Origin: Camellia lanceoleosa
Lineage: Eukaryota; Streptophyta; Magnoliopsida; Ericales; Theaceae
Length of the DNA: 64,000 bases
Direction of reading: 5' to 3'
Assembly: GCA_025200525.1 (NCBI GenBank)
Contig: CM045761.1
Coordinates: forward strand, 136,402,223-136,466,222
The notes below the pieces were generated by a model. That model was not told the origin of the DNA. It did not search any database and worked only from the letters and a program-made list of their open reading frames with translations. Position 1 is the stretch's first letter, and every line of letters starts with the position of its first letter. A program made the position numbers and the translations under genes. Shown here in pieces: positions 10,821 through 20,857 of this stretch.

Positions 10821-11731
10821 CCCGGCAATATTCTGCTGATCTCATTGTTGGTGGTATGTGTATCCCTATAATGACCGGACCTTAACCCATTTCTTGCTAA
10901 GGTAGACCACTGCTCTGGTAACCTCTGCTCAGACACACTACGCTTTCTCGGTTTTCTTCTGACAACTGGGGATAGAGAATGGAACACTGGCTGTCCGTCA
11001 ATCAGATCCTCAGATCGATTGAGCCGACGACCTCTTGTCCAAAGTGCTTGGGGAATATCTGCTGGGTTCGAAGCAATTGTGCTAAAACTGTCCAAGCAAA
11101 AGATAAATAAAGCAATAAGGAAATAAACAACCAGATAAATGAACAGCATAACAGCTTAAAATAAATACACAACACAATTTGGGCATAACAACACCACGGT
11201 TGATAAAATTTGAATACACATTGTCCTCAAACACTGATCATTATTTTGAATCCCTAAAACTGGCGAATCGATACCCTCGGATAAGCGATTCTCAAATCTT
11301 GATTGATCTTGTGAACTGATGCCCAAACTCATAAACTGATGCATGCCCTTCCCTGTAGAGACGCATTCTAAAAGCACATAGTAGATAAGTGAGAGCCGAA
11401 ACACCCCTATGTTGGGGTAGGGTTTCACTACGCACGCAACGGTTTCAAACAACCTATATCGAGTAAGCAACTTTGTCCTAGTTTGGAATGGTCACTCACA
11501 GTTCGAATATGCACTAGGTCGAATGGTAAAGGGTGCCGGTAAAACCGGGTTTGTGTTCTATATCTTGGCGAGCCCGAAACGGTAAGCCTTATGGCCTTGA
11601 CCTCGGCAAACCGCTCAAGAATAGCAAATGGCAAACACAGTGTCCTAGGCGCACCAATGCAAATGCAATGCAAAGAAACACACAAGTGTAGTCAAAACCA
11701 GACATCATGAGTTCGAGTCAAGTTCTCTAAA
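10821..11731 (-). other. Untranslated leader of Tat element A
   Basis: This non-coding stretch lies between the primer site and gag. It includes ACCCCTATG then GGGGTAGGGTTTCACTACG (about 11402-11435), matched in copy B at about 52420-52480, and GAATGGTAAAGGGTGCCGGT at about 11520, matched near 52567. No extra ORF upstream of gag is visible, which separates this element from classical Ogre. Confidence 0.6.
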
Positions 11732-11749
11732 TCCCCAGCGAAGTCGCCA
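11732..11749 (-). promoter_or_regulatory. Primer binding site of Tat element A
   Basis: On the minus strand the 18 bases TGGCGACTTCGCTGGGGA lie 5 bases inside the LTR end. They begin with TGG, as expected for pairing with a tRNA 3' CCA. Tat/Ogre elements commonly use a tRNA-Arg-type primer of this look, but I cannot confirm which tRNA. Copy B has a mutated version at about 52798-52815. Confidence 0.75.
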
Positions 11750-12260
11750 GAAACTATAGTCGTCCCCGAACGCCCCGGGAGGGATTAAGTCCCCCGTTCC
11801 GTTCGTTTTGGGCTCACTACAGTTCAGGACTCAAATTGTCACGATTCTTAATCTGAACCAAAGAGTCCAAATTCGGCAAATCGTTTTGAGAAAACATATT
11901 TTTTTGAAAGAAGTGCCAAACATGGACTGCTTTGCCAGATACAGAGTCGCCACCTAAATATTTTATTTTGGGAAATTTACGAAACCTTGACTCGCGCCTA
12001 AGGCCACGTGTCCGTCATCACCAAAGTTGCCTCGGCTCGGGAACTTGGATACGATTGGAGAAGGTCACTTCGTGAGCACCCCCGCTCGCCCGATCAAAGA
12101 TCGGCCTTTACTAACCATGATATCTAGTTTTGAAAACATTATGTGTTCTTATTCCAGTTATCAGCCTAGATTTACTATGTGATGCGCACAGCATACAAGT
12201 ATAGACTGGATCGCCTGAATTGGAACAAAACATTTCGTGTTTGTTTTTGAAAGATGGTTT

Positions 12261-12345
12261 GCTACTCGCAAGTAGGCTTAAAATGCAGATTTTGCCACCC
12301 TCGGGTGGGCTTTAGAAAAAATGGTTTTGCCACTATCTAGTGGGC
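12261..12345. repeat. Three-unit stem-loop array in the Tat LTR
   Basis: Three small inverted repeats follow each other: GCTACTCGCAAGTAGGC (12261-12277), GCCACCCTCGGGTGGGC (12294-12310) and GCCACTATCTAGTGGGC (12329-12345). Units 1 and 3 are followed by TTAAAA, unit 2 by the variant TTTAGAAA. Each stem is 5-6 pairs with one bulged G. Unit 1 has a T:A pair where units 2 and 3 have C:G, a paired change. The array recurs in the other Tat LTRs at about 35299-35382, 53718-53802 and 63816-63898. Confidence 0.6.
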
Positions 12346-13419
12346 TTAAAACTTACAATCAATGTGTTGTTCCAATCCAAATAGCCCAACCTCCACCCAC
12401 AGGCATTCAAGCAGGTATATCACATAAGCAAATAGCCTCATGGTAAGCATGCTATCATGGCAGTCACTCACACATATGCAAGGGTGCTAAAGTGTAAAAA
12501 CTTACCGAGTACTCCAAGCCAAAATAGAAGCTAATTAGAAATCCATGCATGATCCTAACTATACAGAGATGCCTAATGCAACACATGTAATAATGCAACT
12601 AAGATAGGCTCGGCTATTCTAAACATGGCATATGGAATACTCTGACTAACACGTATTCAACTTGAAATTTAAATACAATGCGTTGAGTTATGATCTTGCG
12701 AGTCGGTGCATGCAAAACAGATGAATGAAATGCAAACATGCTATCATATTGTATGCTAATTGAAACATACCCTAATCTAACCATCATAAGCTGGTAAATA
12801 AAAGGGAGAGAAAGACGTGGGGTTGGAAGACATACATCACACGCACGCACACTTATTACAACATTGCCCTCGCTCAGAGGGTCCGAATAAATAATACAGT
12901 CCTAAATGACTAGTTACAGTCCGAATAAATAAAAAATCCTAATTAATTAACAAATTAAACTAGGAAAGTTGTAAACTAGCATGCAAGCTAGGGACTACCT
13001 CGACTCTGCTCGATGATGGATGATGCGTGTTCGGTTTGCTTGGCGCGAAAATCCATTGCGACGCCCCGATTAGCCTCTGTTTACCGTTTATGCTCGGAAT
13101 ATTGTGCAAAGCTCTGAAAGGCTGCTGATTCTTGATTTGCTGCAACAGAGAGCAGGAAAGGGGCATAGCAATGTATTTTCACATATGTATGCATGCTTCG
13201 ATCCTCGTGCCACCAATCACGCATCCCGATGCATGATGGCCGAGGAGTCGAATTGCATGACTTAATATGAAATGAATGCATGTATAAACACAACAAGGCC
13301 AAGACTCCATCATGGAAAATCCGGAGTGTCGGCGACAGGGAATTGAGATACGTTCCGTCACTCAAAGTACGAAGCGTCTCTCGTTTCCCATGCTTGGGCT
13401 AACTCCTATCCCAAGCACA

Positions 13420-13620
13420 ATGCAATATGCATGACATGCATGAATGCAACTAATATACAACCTAACATACACAATGCTATGGAATGGCATACAGAATGCA
13501 CGATGTGACATGGCATACACGATGCTATAACGTGCAACCTAGCATACACAATGCTATGAAATGAAATGACATACGCAATGCATAATGGACTTACACCAAC
13601 ATGAGTGGACCTCAGTTGCA
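13420..13620. repeat. Imperfect ACATACACAATGCTATG repeats in Tat LTR A
   Basis: Within the LTR the phrases AACATACACAATGCTATGGA, GCATACACGATGCTATAACG, GCATACACAATGCTATGAAA and GACATACGCAATGCATAATG follow at spacings of 35-45 bases. This is a degenerate minisatellite rich in ATGCAT. No coding potential. Confidence 0.5.
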
Positions 13621-14451
13621 CTCACAACAGTGGCCATTAGATGGAAATGAGACACTCGAGATGCGTGCACGTATGCACGCAAACCGAGGACCGAACCTAA
13701 GGCACGAATGCCACTCTACCGAAGCATGGTAAGGCATGGAATATGATATGCAAACAAGAAAATTTTAGCACTAAAACATGATGCTAAACAGCCCCGAAAC
13801 ATGGCAATATGGCACCCGATGCATGAGATGAGACCCGAAACTCAAAACTGGGCACATGGAATGACTTATAGCTATACAAAGCATGCATTATTTGAACATG
13901 AAGCATGAAGACAGAGTCAAGGAAGTCCCAAAACATGAACTTTTCCAGTTTAAAGTGTGGCAAAAAATTGCTAGCAAGATGGCTTAAATTAGCATGCAAT
14001 TTTGGCGGGCAAACATAGTTTACATGGCATGTATATGAAACGAGTGAGAACTCATCAAACTAGAAAAAATCAGTGAATAAAATATGCCAAAATATGCTCA
14101 AATAACCATAGAAATGCAGCCAACACATGCACAAATGAGGGGTTCCTTTAGAGGGCATACAAAGGGATTCTTAAGCATATACAAGATAGACATGTGGCAG
14201 CCCCAAATCAACTTTGAAAATCAAATATGATAGTCTAAAAACTCACCAAATTGACCCTGAAATGTGACTAAGAAGCATGCAAGATGGGGTCGCTTTGAAA
14301 GGCCAAAATGGCCACCAAGCAAGTCAAGGTGAGAGGGGGTCACCCCCCTCTAATTTGGAGGCTCAAAATAGCATCAAAGCCACTGGAAATCCAGTGGATT
14401 CCAGTGGCTAGAAGGTCAAACAAGGCATGCAACAAGGGCTAGGGTGTAAGG

Positions 14452-15112
14452 CTCAAAATGAGAGGGAATCAAGCATATAAGGAAGTATGTGACCTCAAAT
14501 AAGAAAATGCCCTTAATGAAACATGAAAATGATGTCAAAAAAATCATTTTCTCAGTTTATAATAAGTCTCAAAAGTGAACACAAATAGGGCTTATCTATC
14601 ATGCAAAAGTGGCCCTAAAAGGGAGAATAGAGATAAGGGATAGCAGCTGGCCCCAAATGGCAAGGAGTCCTTCAACAAAGTTGAAGAGTGGCTCAAAAAA
14701 AGGCACTTTACAGTTTACATCAAGCCACGAAAATAAACACAAGTGAGGCTAAACTATCATGCAAAACAAGGCCTAAAAGAGGGACAAAGAGACAAGTGGT
14801 AGCTGCTGGCCTGAAACAGAGGAGAGCCCTTCAACAATGTTAAAGAGGGTCTCAAAAAGAGATATTTTATAGTTTATGACCAAGTCCAAAACAGCTCACA
14901 AATAAGCCTAAAATACTATGCAAAAAAAGGCCTAAAAGAGAGTTAAAGAGGCAAGTGATAGTAGGAGACCTCAAACAGCAAGAGGTCCTTGATCAAACAT
15001 GAAAAGGGGCTCAAAATATGACTATTTAAAGTTTGGTTTGGAGCCCAAAAATGTAAGAAACAAAGGCTAAGATTGCATGCAAAAATAAGCTTAAAAGAGG
15101 AGTAAAGAGGCT
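14452..15112. repeat. 159-bp tandem repeat, about four units, in Tat LTR A
   Basis: The anchor GGCC(C)TAAAAG recurs at 14611, 14770, 14929 and (as GCTTAAAAG) 15088, a constant step of 159 bases. Each unit also carries a CTTCAACAA-like segment, a 'GGCTCAAAA' segment and an 'AGTTTA' segment. One unit precedes the first anchor. The solo Tat LTR has only a single comparable unit (about 56440-56620), so expansion is specific to A. Confidence 0.75.
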
Positions 15113-15336
15113 CACCCTTGTAGCACAAAGCTCCAGCAGCTTTTGGTTGAAGAAATGGTGCTCCTAACCTCTAGAAATGGCCTCCAAGTTTCTGGAATGG
15201 AGTGTGGAGAGGTGGTGCTATGGATTGGTGCAAGAACCTTAGGGTTTTGAGGCTTGGAGTGGAGAGGGAGGGAGAGTTAATGCAAGAGGCTCAAAGCAAT
15301 TTTGTTAACCTCTAAAAATGCACTCAGAGTCTTTGG

Positions 15337-15345
15337 TTATATAGG
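15337..15345 (-). promoter_or_regulatory. TATA box of the Tat A LTR
   Basis: On the minus strand CCTATATAACC reads toward gag-pol and lies about 1.0 kb inside the LTR start. The start of transcription would fall near 15305. The GGCCGGCC cluster lies about 130-210 bases upstream in this direction. Confidence 0.5.
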
Positions 15346-15476
15346 CAAAGGTGGAGGAAAATGGAAATGAAATTCAAATTTCTCTCCTAAAGTCCCCCAT
15401 CGGATCTGAGATCTGGGGAAAATAAGGTGCTTGTAAGGAACCATTTGTGAGAACATGGCCGGAGTTGAGAGCTTAG

Positions 15477-15553
15477 CTGGCCGGCCGGCCACCTCCCCTG
15501 GCCGGCCGGCTAGGGTCAAAAGGGGCAATCAGAGAAAGCTGGCCGGCTACCCA
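15477..15553. promoter_or_regulatory. GGCCGGCC palindrome cluster in the U3 of LTR A
   Basis: CTGGCCGGCCGGCCACC and CTGGCCGGCCGGCTAGG stand 9 bases apart, and a third copy AGCTGGCCGGCTACCC lies at about 15538. A fourth, TGGCCGGCCATGACA, lies at about 15672. All lie upstream of the LTR TATA box. The same palindrome type is upstream of antisense gene Y at 1249-1341. Role as a protein-binding array is inferred. Confidence 0.45.
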
Positions 15554-16369
15554 TATTGGTGGCCTCCCATGTATGCACAACACAACCATGTGATCAAAAC
15601 CTAGAAAATGTGAACCAGGAGAGAGAAAACCCAACTTTTCAGAGGGGGGTCAAAAGGGTCAGGAACAATTGCTGGCCGGCCATGACATATTGGTGGCCTC
15701 CCAGGTGTGTACAACACAAATATGTGGTTGAGGGCCAAAGAAAGTGGCCCAGGAATGGTCAACATCAGCTTTCTAGCGAAGAAAGCAGGCTGACGGAGGC
15801 GATGAAGGAATAAAGCTGGCTTTTGAACAATTGATGGCCTCCACCCTTCTACAAGCTTCCCAATAGTGAAGATAAGGTCCTGCCAAAAATGAACCCAAGC
15901 AGATGCAAATTGAAGGTTCGGGGCAAACTCGCAGGGGCCTCGGCCATTGATTAAGCACCGGAGGTGGCGTTCGACCACAGTTGGTCTCTCAAGCCTGATG
16001 TCCTCAAAGGAGTAAATAAGATGCATGCCAAAAGCAGACAAGCGGAGGTGGTTAGCGATCCCAACCGAGGCACCACGGCCAGCGGTTCAAAAAGCAGGGC
16101 TCCAAAGCGGGAAAAATGGCCCACGACCACAAGCGTAGCCTATAGCCGAGAGATGATCTCTGAGACCTCTCCTCCCTTGAGAAGAGAAAGCAGAGAAAAT
16201 AGAGCTGTTTATGGCAAGAGGCAAAAGCGAGACAAGCCCGGAAGTCCGGAGGCAAGGCTCGCGGCCGAGACTCTGAAACTTTGGAGCGAAGGCGATATGC
16301 AACATCACCAAGTGCTCAATCGGTGACGTCTGAGTCTTAAGGTCGGTCAAAAATGGGGTGTCTACATAA

Positions 16370-17088
16370 GGGCAGATTCATCAATCTATTCGGCCTAAGT
16401 ATCGGAGCTCCAAGGTGAATTGTCATGGTGTCCTAGCAGATTTTTTGAACTGCCGTTTTTAGGTGGTCCTGTCCAATTTTGCTGAGGCAGGGGTAGATTT
16501 ATCAATTTTTTCGGCCTAAATATCAGAGCTCCTAGTCGAATTGTTATTGTGCCCCAACAAACTCCTGAACTGTCGTTTTCAGGCGGTCCCGTTCAACTTG
16601 CTGGAGCAATGGCAGATTTATCAATCTATTCGGCCTAAGTATCAAACCTCTGAGCCGAATTGTCATGGTGCCCCAGCAGATTTTTTGAACTGCCATTTTT
16701 AGGTGGTCCTGGTCAATTTTGCTGAGGCAAGGGCAGATTTATCAATCTATTCGGCCTAAATATCAGAGCTCCTAGCCGAATTGCTATTGTTCCCTAGCAA
16801 ACTCCTAAATTGCCATTTTTAGGCGGTCCTGTTCAACTTGTTGGGGCAAGGGCAGATTCATCAATCTATTGGGCCTAAGTATCGGAGCTCCGAGCCGAAT
16901 TGTCATGATGCCTCAGCAGATTTTTTGAATTGCCATTTTTAGGCGGTCCTGTTCAATTTTGCTAAGGCAAGGGCAGATTTATCAATCTATTCGGCCTAGA
17001 TATCAATGCCATGCGTTAAGACGTTCCTATGCTGACAAATCCTTGAGCGCCATTTGTCGTGATTACGTTCATCAACTTGCTGGGGCAA
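16370..17088. repeat. Higher-order tandem repeat, 119/121-bp monomers, 240-bp dimer
   Basis: The anchor GGGCAGATTTATCAATCTAT starts at 16370, 16491, 16610, 16731, 16850 and 16971, and a weak one at 17089, so steps alternate 121, 119, 121, 119, 121, 118. Monomers alternate in type. Odd ones carry AGCAGATTTTTTGAA, and even ones carry CAAACTCCTGAACT or a close variant. This is a dimeric higher-order repeat of about three dimers, the sixth monomer degraded. It abuts the LTR end of element A (16366). Confidence 0.88.
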
Positions 17089-17418
17089 GGGCATATTCAC
17101 TAATATATTCGAGTAAGTTGCAGTGCTATATAGTTGTCTTTGCGCTGGATTAATTCAATAGTTTGTTCATCACATTTCATGTTTTTACATCTTACTTAGC
17201 CGTTAACAAGCACATTCATCAGGCAGAAAGGTAAAAGCAAGGCAGAAGGGAAAAACAATTTTCATTCATAAATTGAGCACAAACAGAAGTCATTTTACAA
17301 ATGAAAACTACCCTAAGTTAGCTTTTGACAAAAATAAATAGTCAAAATTCTAACAAAGTGTAACAAAATCTACATACACAGAATACCAAAACAAAATGAA
17401 AAATACTTGGACTCTTGG
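17089..17418. other. Spacer, no gene seen
   Basis: AT-rich sequence between the tandem repeat and the 3' end of the antisense gene. It includes several AACAAAATC-like stretches near 17340-17400 but no coding signal, repeat array or RNA gene that I can identify. Confidence 0.5.
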
Positions 17419-19556
17419 TCAGTCTTCAGGGTTAGACTGCAGCGGCTCAACGCCTACCTGCTCATATGGAATCGGCTGCGGCAGGTAAGGCTTTGAGCCA
17501 CCTGTGTTTGAACCCCCTGTTCTCGAACTTCGGCACTTCTTCTACGTAATTCTTCAAAGCCGCATCCTTGCCAGCTTGGAATGACTTGGAAATCTTGGAT
17601 TCGGCGTTTGCCATCGCCCTCCTTGACTCCTCTAAATCAGCCTCCAACTTGGTAATTGTCTCGTTGGCCAATTTGAGGGCTTCTTCACTGGCACTCGCCC
17701 TCTTCTCGGCAACCAATCTCAGTCGGTCAGCAGCCTTGGCCTTATCTTCTTCGGCATCGACCCTCGCTCTCTTTGCCGCCGCTTTCATGGCCTCAGATTC
17801 GGCTTTGAGAGAGGCCTCTGCTACCTTCCCCTTCTCATTTTCCACTTCGGCTGTAAGAAAGTTGATCTGTTCAATAGCATCATGCTGGCGATGGCCAATC
17901 TCAGCTATCCTTCCCGCCGCCTACAAAACAAAGCCCATATAAAATTTTCTTTTGGTTTTGCACAATTACAAACATCACGTACCAATATCGCCGACTGAGC
18001 GGCTAATGCGATGGACAGCATATCGTGCTCTGCCCTAAAGGTTGCTCTATCAACCGGCAGAGAAATGGAGGAGGCAAAGCTCAAGGCCACAACTGGGTCG
18101 TGTACAGCCGATGCATCAGATGTAACCGACGTGTTCCTTATCCTTGGTTGTATTATAAACGGCACAACCAAGTCCGACTCTTACATTTGTGGCCGTTTAT
18201 CCACTAGGTCTTCCCAATAACCGGCTTCTTGTTCGGCCGGACGTTTTTCCCCACTTTGCTCCGTCACTTGGTCCTGTTGATCGACAACAAGCTCTGTTTT
18301 GGCCACATCAGTCTAAACCACCTCCTCAATGGGAGCAGGTGGAGTCTCTTCCCTAGCATCGGGTGAGGGGGCATAGGTTCATTTCGCTCAGCCTCGGCTT
18401 TCCGACGGGCAGCCATCCTCTCGGCATTTCTCCACCTGGCCATTTGAGTGAGCAACTCACCAGCCATATTGTCAGGAAACGAGCCGGGTAGGTCCCCCAA
18501 GTCGGTGAAAATGTCTTCGAAGGACACGTCCGCTCGGCCAGAAGTGGATGGAGGATTAAGGCCGGCTTCTTCAAAAGCCAAATTTAGTGTCGCGTCAACC
18601 TCTTCCTCTAATCTGTTGGATCTGTCCTGGGGTAGTTGATTCGGCTGCTCAGCGACCCCTTCGGCTACTTGTTCGTCCACCGGCTCTGAGTCTGATGCCT
18701 CAAAACCAACCTGCCTAAGGTTCTTGAAGCTCGAAAAAACAAGCGCCGTAAGGTGCTGTTCACCCCTCGGAATCAGAATGTTATCTGCGGCCGAAAAAGT
18801 AGTGTAGGTCGGCTCGTATCTCAAAAGAATGTGGGCCGCCCTCCCTTGTTTCTGGAGATTTAGACGGTCGAAGAACTGGGGTGTGGCTTTGATCTACGCA
18901 AGTATAGCATCGTCGGCCGAAACAAGAACTTTTTTCAAGTCGTTTCCTGCACAAATAAAACGGTAAGTACGTAGAAGTTAAACCGAGTAAATATTTAATA
19001 AAAATTTGTAGGGGATTAAATGACCACCTGGTTTGCCCCTTCGCCTAGGCACTGGATCTTGACGATCTTCGCCCTCACTGAATTCCCAGTTGCCACAAAC
19101 AACGACCATGACATCATCAACACGTTGCTGGCAAGCATTGTCACCAAATGATGGTCGGTGTCCTTAGCCCTGAGGAAATAGTGCCCTTGCCGACTAGTGG
19201 ATTTGGCCCAAGGCATAACAATGCCAAATGGAAGGGATTCCAAGGTTAAGCTTAAGGCGCTGGTTTAGTTCTACAATCCCCATTATTATTCTATAAAAAT
19301 TTACGTTCGGCTAAGAAGGGATTAAAAGTGGATAAAGGGGGAAACGGACTTCGCCCTCAGCAGTTGACAGAAGAGGAAAGACGATTATACTCTTGTCAGT
19401 CCTCTCTGTGTCAATCACGTTCTCTGCCAAGAGTGACAGATGGACGTCGTCAGGAATAGAAAAATGACGACGGAAACCAGAAACTCGATCCGCAGAAAGA
19501 AGGGCTCTCAAATGTTTCGCCATCATAGCAGGTAAAGTGGACACTCTAAACAGCAA
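17419..19556 (-). pseudogene. Transposase_28-like ('putative gypsy-type transposon') multi-exon gene
   Basis: Three exons read on the minus strand. Exon 1 is 19556-19028 (RRHFSIPDDVHLSLL, then FPLYPLL, NFYRIIMGIVELNQRL, LPFGIVMPWAKSTSRQGH). An intron spans 19027-18947 (GT to TGTGCAG). Exon 2 is 18946-17983, with an acidic middle and ERMAARRKAEAERNEP. An intron spans 17982-17921 (GTACGTG to TTTTGTAG). Exon 3 is 17920-17419, a long coiled coil (EKGKVAEASLKAESEAMKAA onward) ending PIPYEQVGVEPLQ...ED. The start, core and coiled-coil tail match the general look of plant proteins labelled putative gypsy-type transposon (Transposase_28). At least four frameshifts or stops (near 19320, 18870, 18330, 17480) make it a pseudogene. 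Function of the family is unknown. Confidence 0.65.
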
Positions 19557-19890
19557 ACAAACAAGGAAAAGGAGTCAAAATGGAAGAGAGAAAAACTTAC
19601 AAGAAATAAGGACAATGAAGAACGGAAAGAGGTTGCAGAGGGCTAGAAGCAAGGGTGGTGAAGTGATAGGCAACGAGAAACCTTGTGCAATAAAAAAAAC
19701 ATACAAACGAAGAGACAACACGGTTTCAAATCGTATTAAATGAATGAAGCGTACGAAGGGGCGGGAAATTGTAATCATGCCTAAAAAGAGTAGGCGTTCT
19801 GACGCTTGCATTGGAATAAGGGAAACCACCGTATTTTTTGACCCTCTAAGTCCAAAACCAAACATCTTGAAGCTAATGACATTAGTAGGA
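19557..19890. other. Spacer, no gene seen
   Basis: This lies upstream of the antisense gene and before the candidate LTR. It is purine-rich on the plus strand (19560-19740). Open frames on either strand here show no family features. It may hold the promoter of the antisense gene, but I see no clear TATA. Confidence 0.4.
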
Positions 19891-20314
19891 TGTTTGGGGG
19901 GCAATTGAAATTTGAGTAGATTGCTACGTAGGTTAGCCGAATAACTTAAAGAAGGAAATCAAATCATGTACTATACGGCTCTAGCCTAGAGGGACAGAGG
20001 CCGAATATCCAGATCGGCCTCTGAATCAGGTGTAAACTAGGCCAAATATGAAGAGCTAGCGAATGGCGATTGTTCATTGGACGAAGGTGGGCCCAACCAT
20101 CAACATCAAGGCGACTATAAATAAGAAGAGCATCGACTAAAAAGGTATGTGAGAACAAGTAAGTTTAACTTGAGATATAAGCAACAAAGAGAGTATACAC
20201 GACTTATTAGTTGGAGTGCTAATTACAGCACCCCATAGGAGTGTTCATTCATTTTGGTGACTAGTGAGGATCATGAGCATCCTATAGGATCCAAGAGTAT
20301 TTCAAACCACTTCT
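19891..20314 (+). repeat. Candidate LTR start (U3) of remnant F
   Basis: It begins TGTTTGGGGGGCAATTGAAA, a common kind of plant LTR start. It then has GGCC-containing motifs (GAGGCCGAATATCC, GATCGGCCTCTG at about 19998-20021) and a plus-strand TATA box GACTATAAATAAG at 20112-20124. It ends without a recognisable terminus at about 20315, where similarity to the chromovirus C LTR begins. No matching second LTR is visible, so the call is tentative. Confidence 0.4.
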
Positions 20315-20841
20315 CCACAAAATGTTATAGAGGAGAGAGAGAAAAGCGATATAAAAAGTGACATTTCTTGGTGATATATGCACGATCTGCTTTCGGCGCC
20401 AAAGTGGCAACGAGTGTCAAGACATAATAAAAAGGCGTGTCGCTCGAACTACGAAATGGCGCTTCGAGTCACGAATACACACTCCAAAAAGTTTTGTAGA
20501 TAGATTCCTATCACTCGAGCTCAGAAATGGCAGCTCAAAGCGCATGAAGCCTGAGCTTAAGCGTAGAATATACTCTCCCAGTAGTTTTGCAGACTTGCAA
20601 AAATATTGAGAGTTCACAAAGGCCACTCAAGCACAAGAAGTGACGCTCGAGCGTGGAGGCAAAATTCTAGGCAACAAGGTTTTTGAAAAACAAGGCACCA
20701 ACCTATTCTAAAAACAACCAACACATCCTAATAAACAAACTCAAGAAGAGAAAAGAGGAATAAGACAAGAGCAACAATAGAAAACCATGAAACTCGAGTC
20801 TAGAATCTCAAATGGGTTGAGTCTAAACCAGAATCGCTATA
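20315..20841 (-). repeat. Truncated 3' LTR of chromovirus C
   Basis: It matches 29560-29774 and the D LTR (33540-34124). Shared features are the GAGAGAGA run, then several CTCGAG-centred motifs, and the end ...ATCGCTATA at 20841 just before the polypurine tract. The part beyond about 20315 is missing, so only about a quarter of the LTR remains. Confidence 0.75.
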
Positions 20842-20842
20842 A

Positions 20843-20857
20843 TCTCCCCCCTTAAAG
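20843..20857 (-). promoter_or_regulatory. Polypurine tract of chromovirus C
   Basis: On the minus strand CTTTAAGGGGGGAGA lies directly before the LTR start. Element D has a mutated version (CTTTAAGGAAGGAGG, 34126-34140). Polypurine tracts prime plus-strand DNA synthesis. Confidence 0.75.

Larger units (their letters stand above)
1..16366 (-). mobile_element. Tat-lineage (Ogre/Retand-like) Ty3 retrotransposon A, 3' LTR outside window
   Basis: Read on the minus strand the order is 5' LTR (16366 to 11755), primer site, leader, gag, aspartic protease, RT, RNase H, a second archaeal-type RNase H, and integrase ending at 3398. Two genes on the opposite strand (Y, X) follow. The second RNase H after the usual one is a hallmark of the Tat lineage. 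The long LTR (about 4.6 kb) and the extra ORFs near the 3' LTR also fit. No extra ORF1 is seen between the leader and gag, so it is closer to Retand/Tat than to classical Ogre. Frameshifts and stops occur in every module, so the copy is inactive. The right flank after the LTR is TAAGG. The left flank and 3' LTR are off the window, so the target duplication cannot be checked. Confidence 0.88.
11755..16366 (-). repeat. 5' LTR of Tat element A (about 4.6 kb)
   Basis: On the minus strand it starts TGTAGACACCCCATTTTT at 16366 and ends at 11755 with ...GACTATA (TG/CA decayed to TA at this end). Blocks match the solo Tat LTR 53191-59316, the partial LTR 34776-36363 and the LTR starting at 63287. These include the conserved CCACGTGTCCGTCATCACC (about 12005) and GATCAAAGATCGGCC (about 12091). 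It contains a TATA box, a GGCCGGCC cluster, a stem-loop array and a 159-bp tandem repeat, listed separately. Open frames inside it (for example 16041-15601) are not conserved and are not called as genes. Confidence 0.9.
16367..20314 (+). mobile_element. Remnant F, probably the 3' half of a plus-strand Tat-type element
   Basis: The parts are a tandem repeat (16370-17088), an antisense multi-exon gene (17419-19556, minus strand) and a candidate LTR start on the plus strand at 19891 with its own TATA. The order (repeat, antisense gene, 3' LTR) parallels the 3' end of Tat elements, whose 3' untranslated regions are known to hold tandem repeats. No pol remains: the left is replaced by element A and the LTR is cut at about 20315 by the LTR of C. 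The assignment to Tat is an inference. Confidence 0.4.

Noticed and set aside
15601..16041. Open frame of 146 codons on the minus strand in LTR A
   Set aside because: It lies in the U3 of an LTR and is not shared with the other Tat LTRs.
16370..17088. Regular repeats as a possible CRISPR array
   Set aside because: Units are contiguous, about 120 bases long, without unique spacers, and the DNA is a plant genome. It is a tandem satellite-type repeat.
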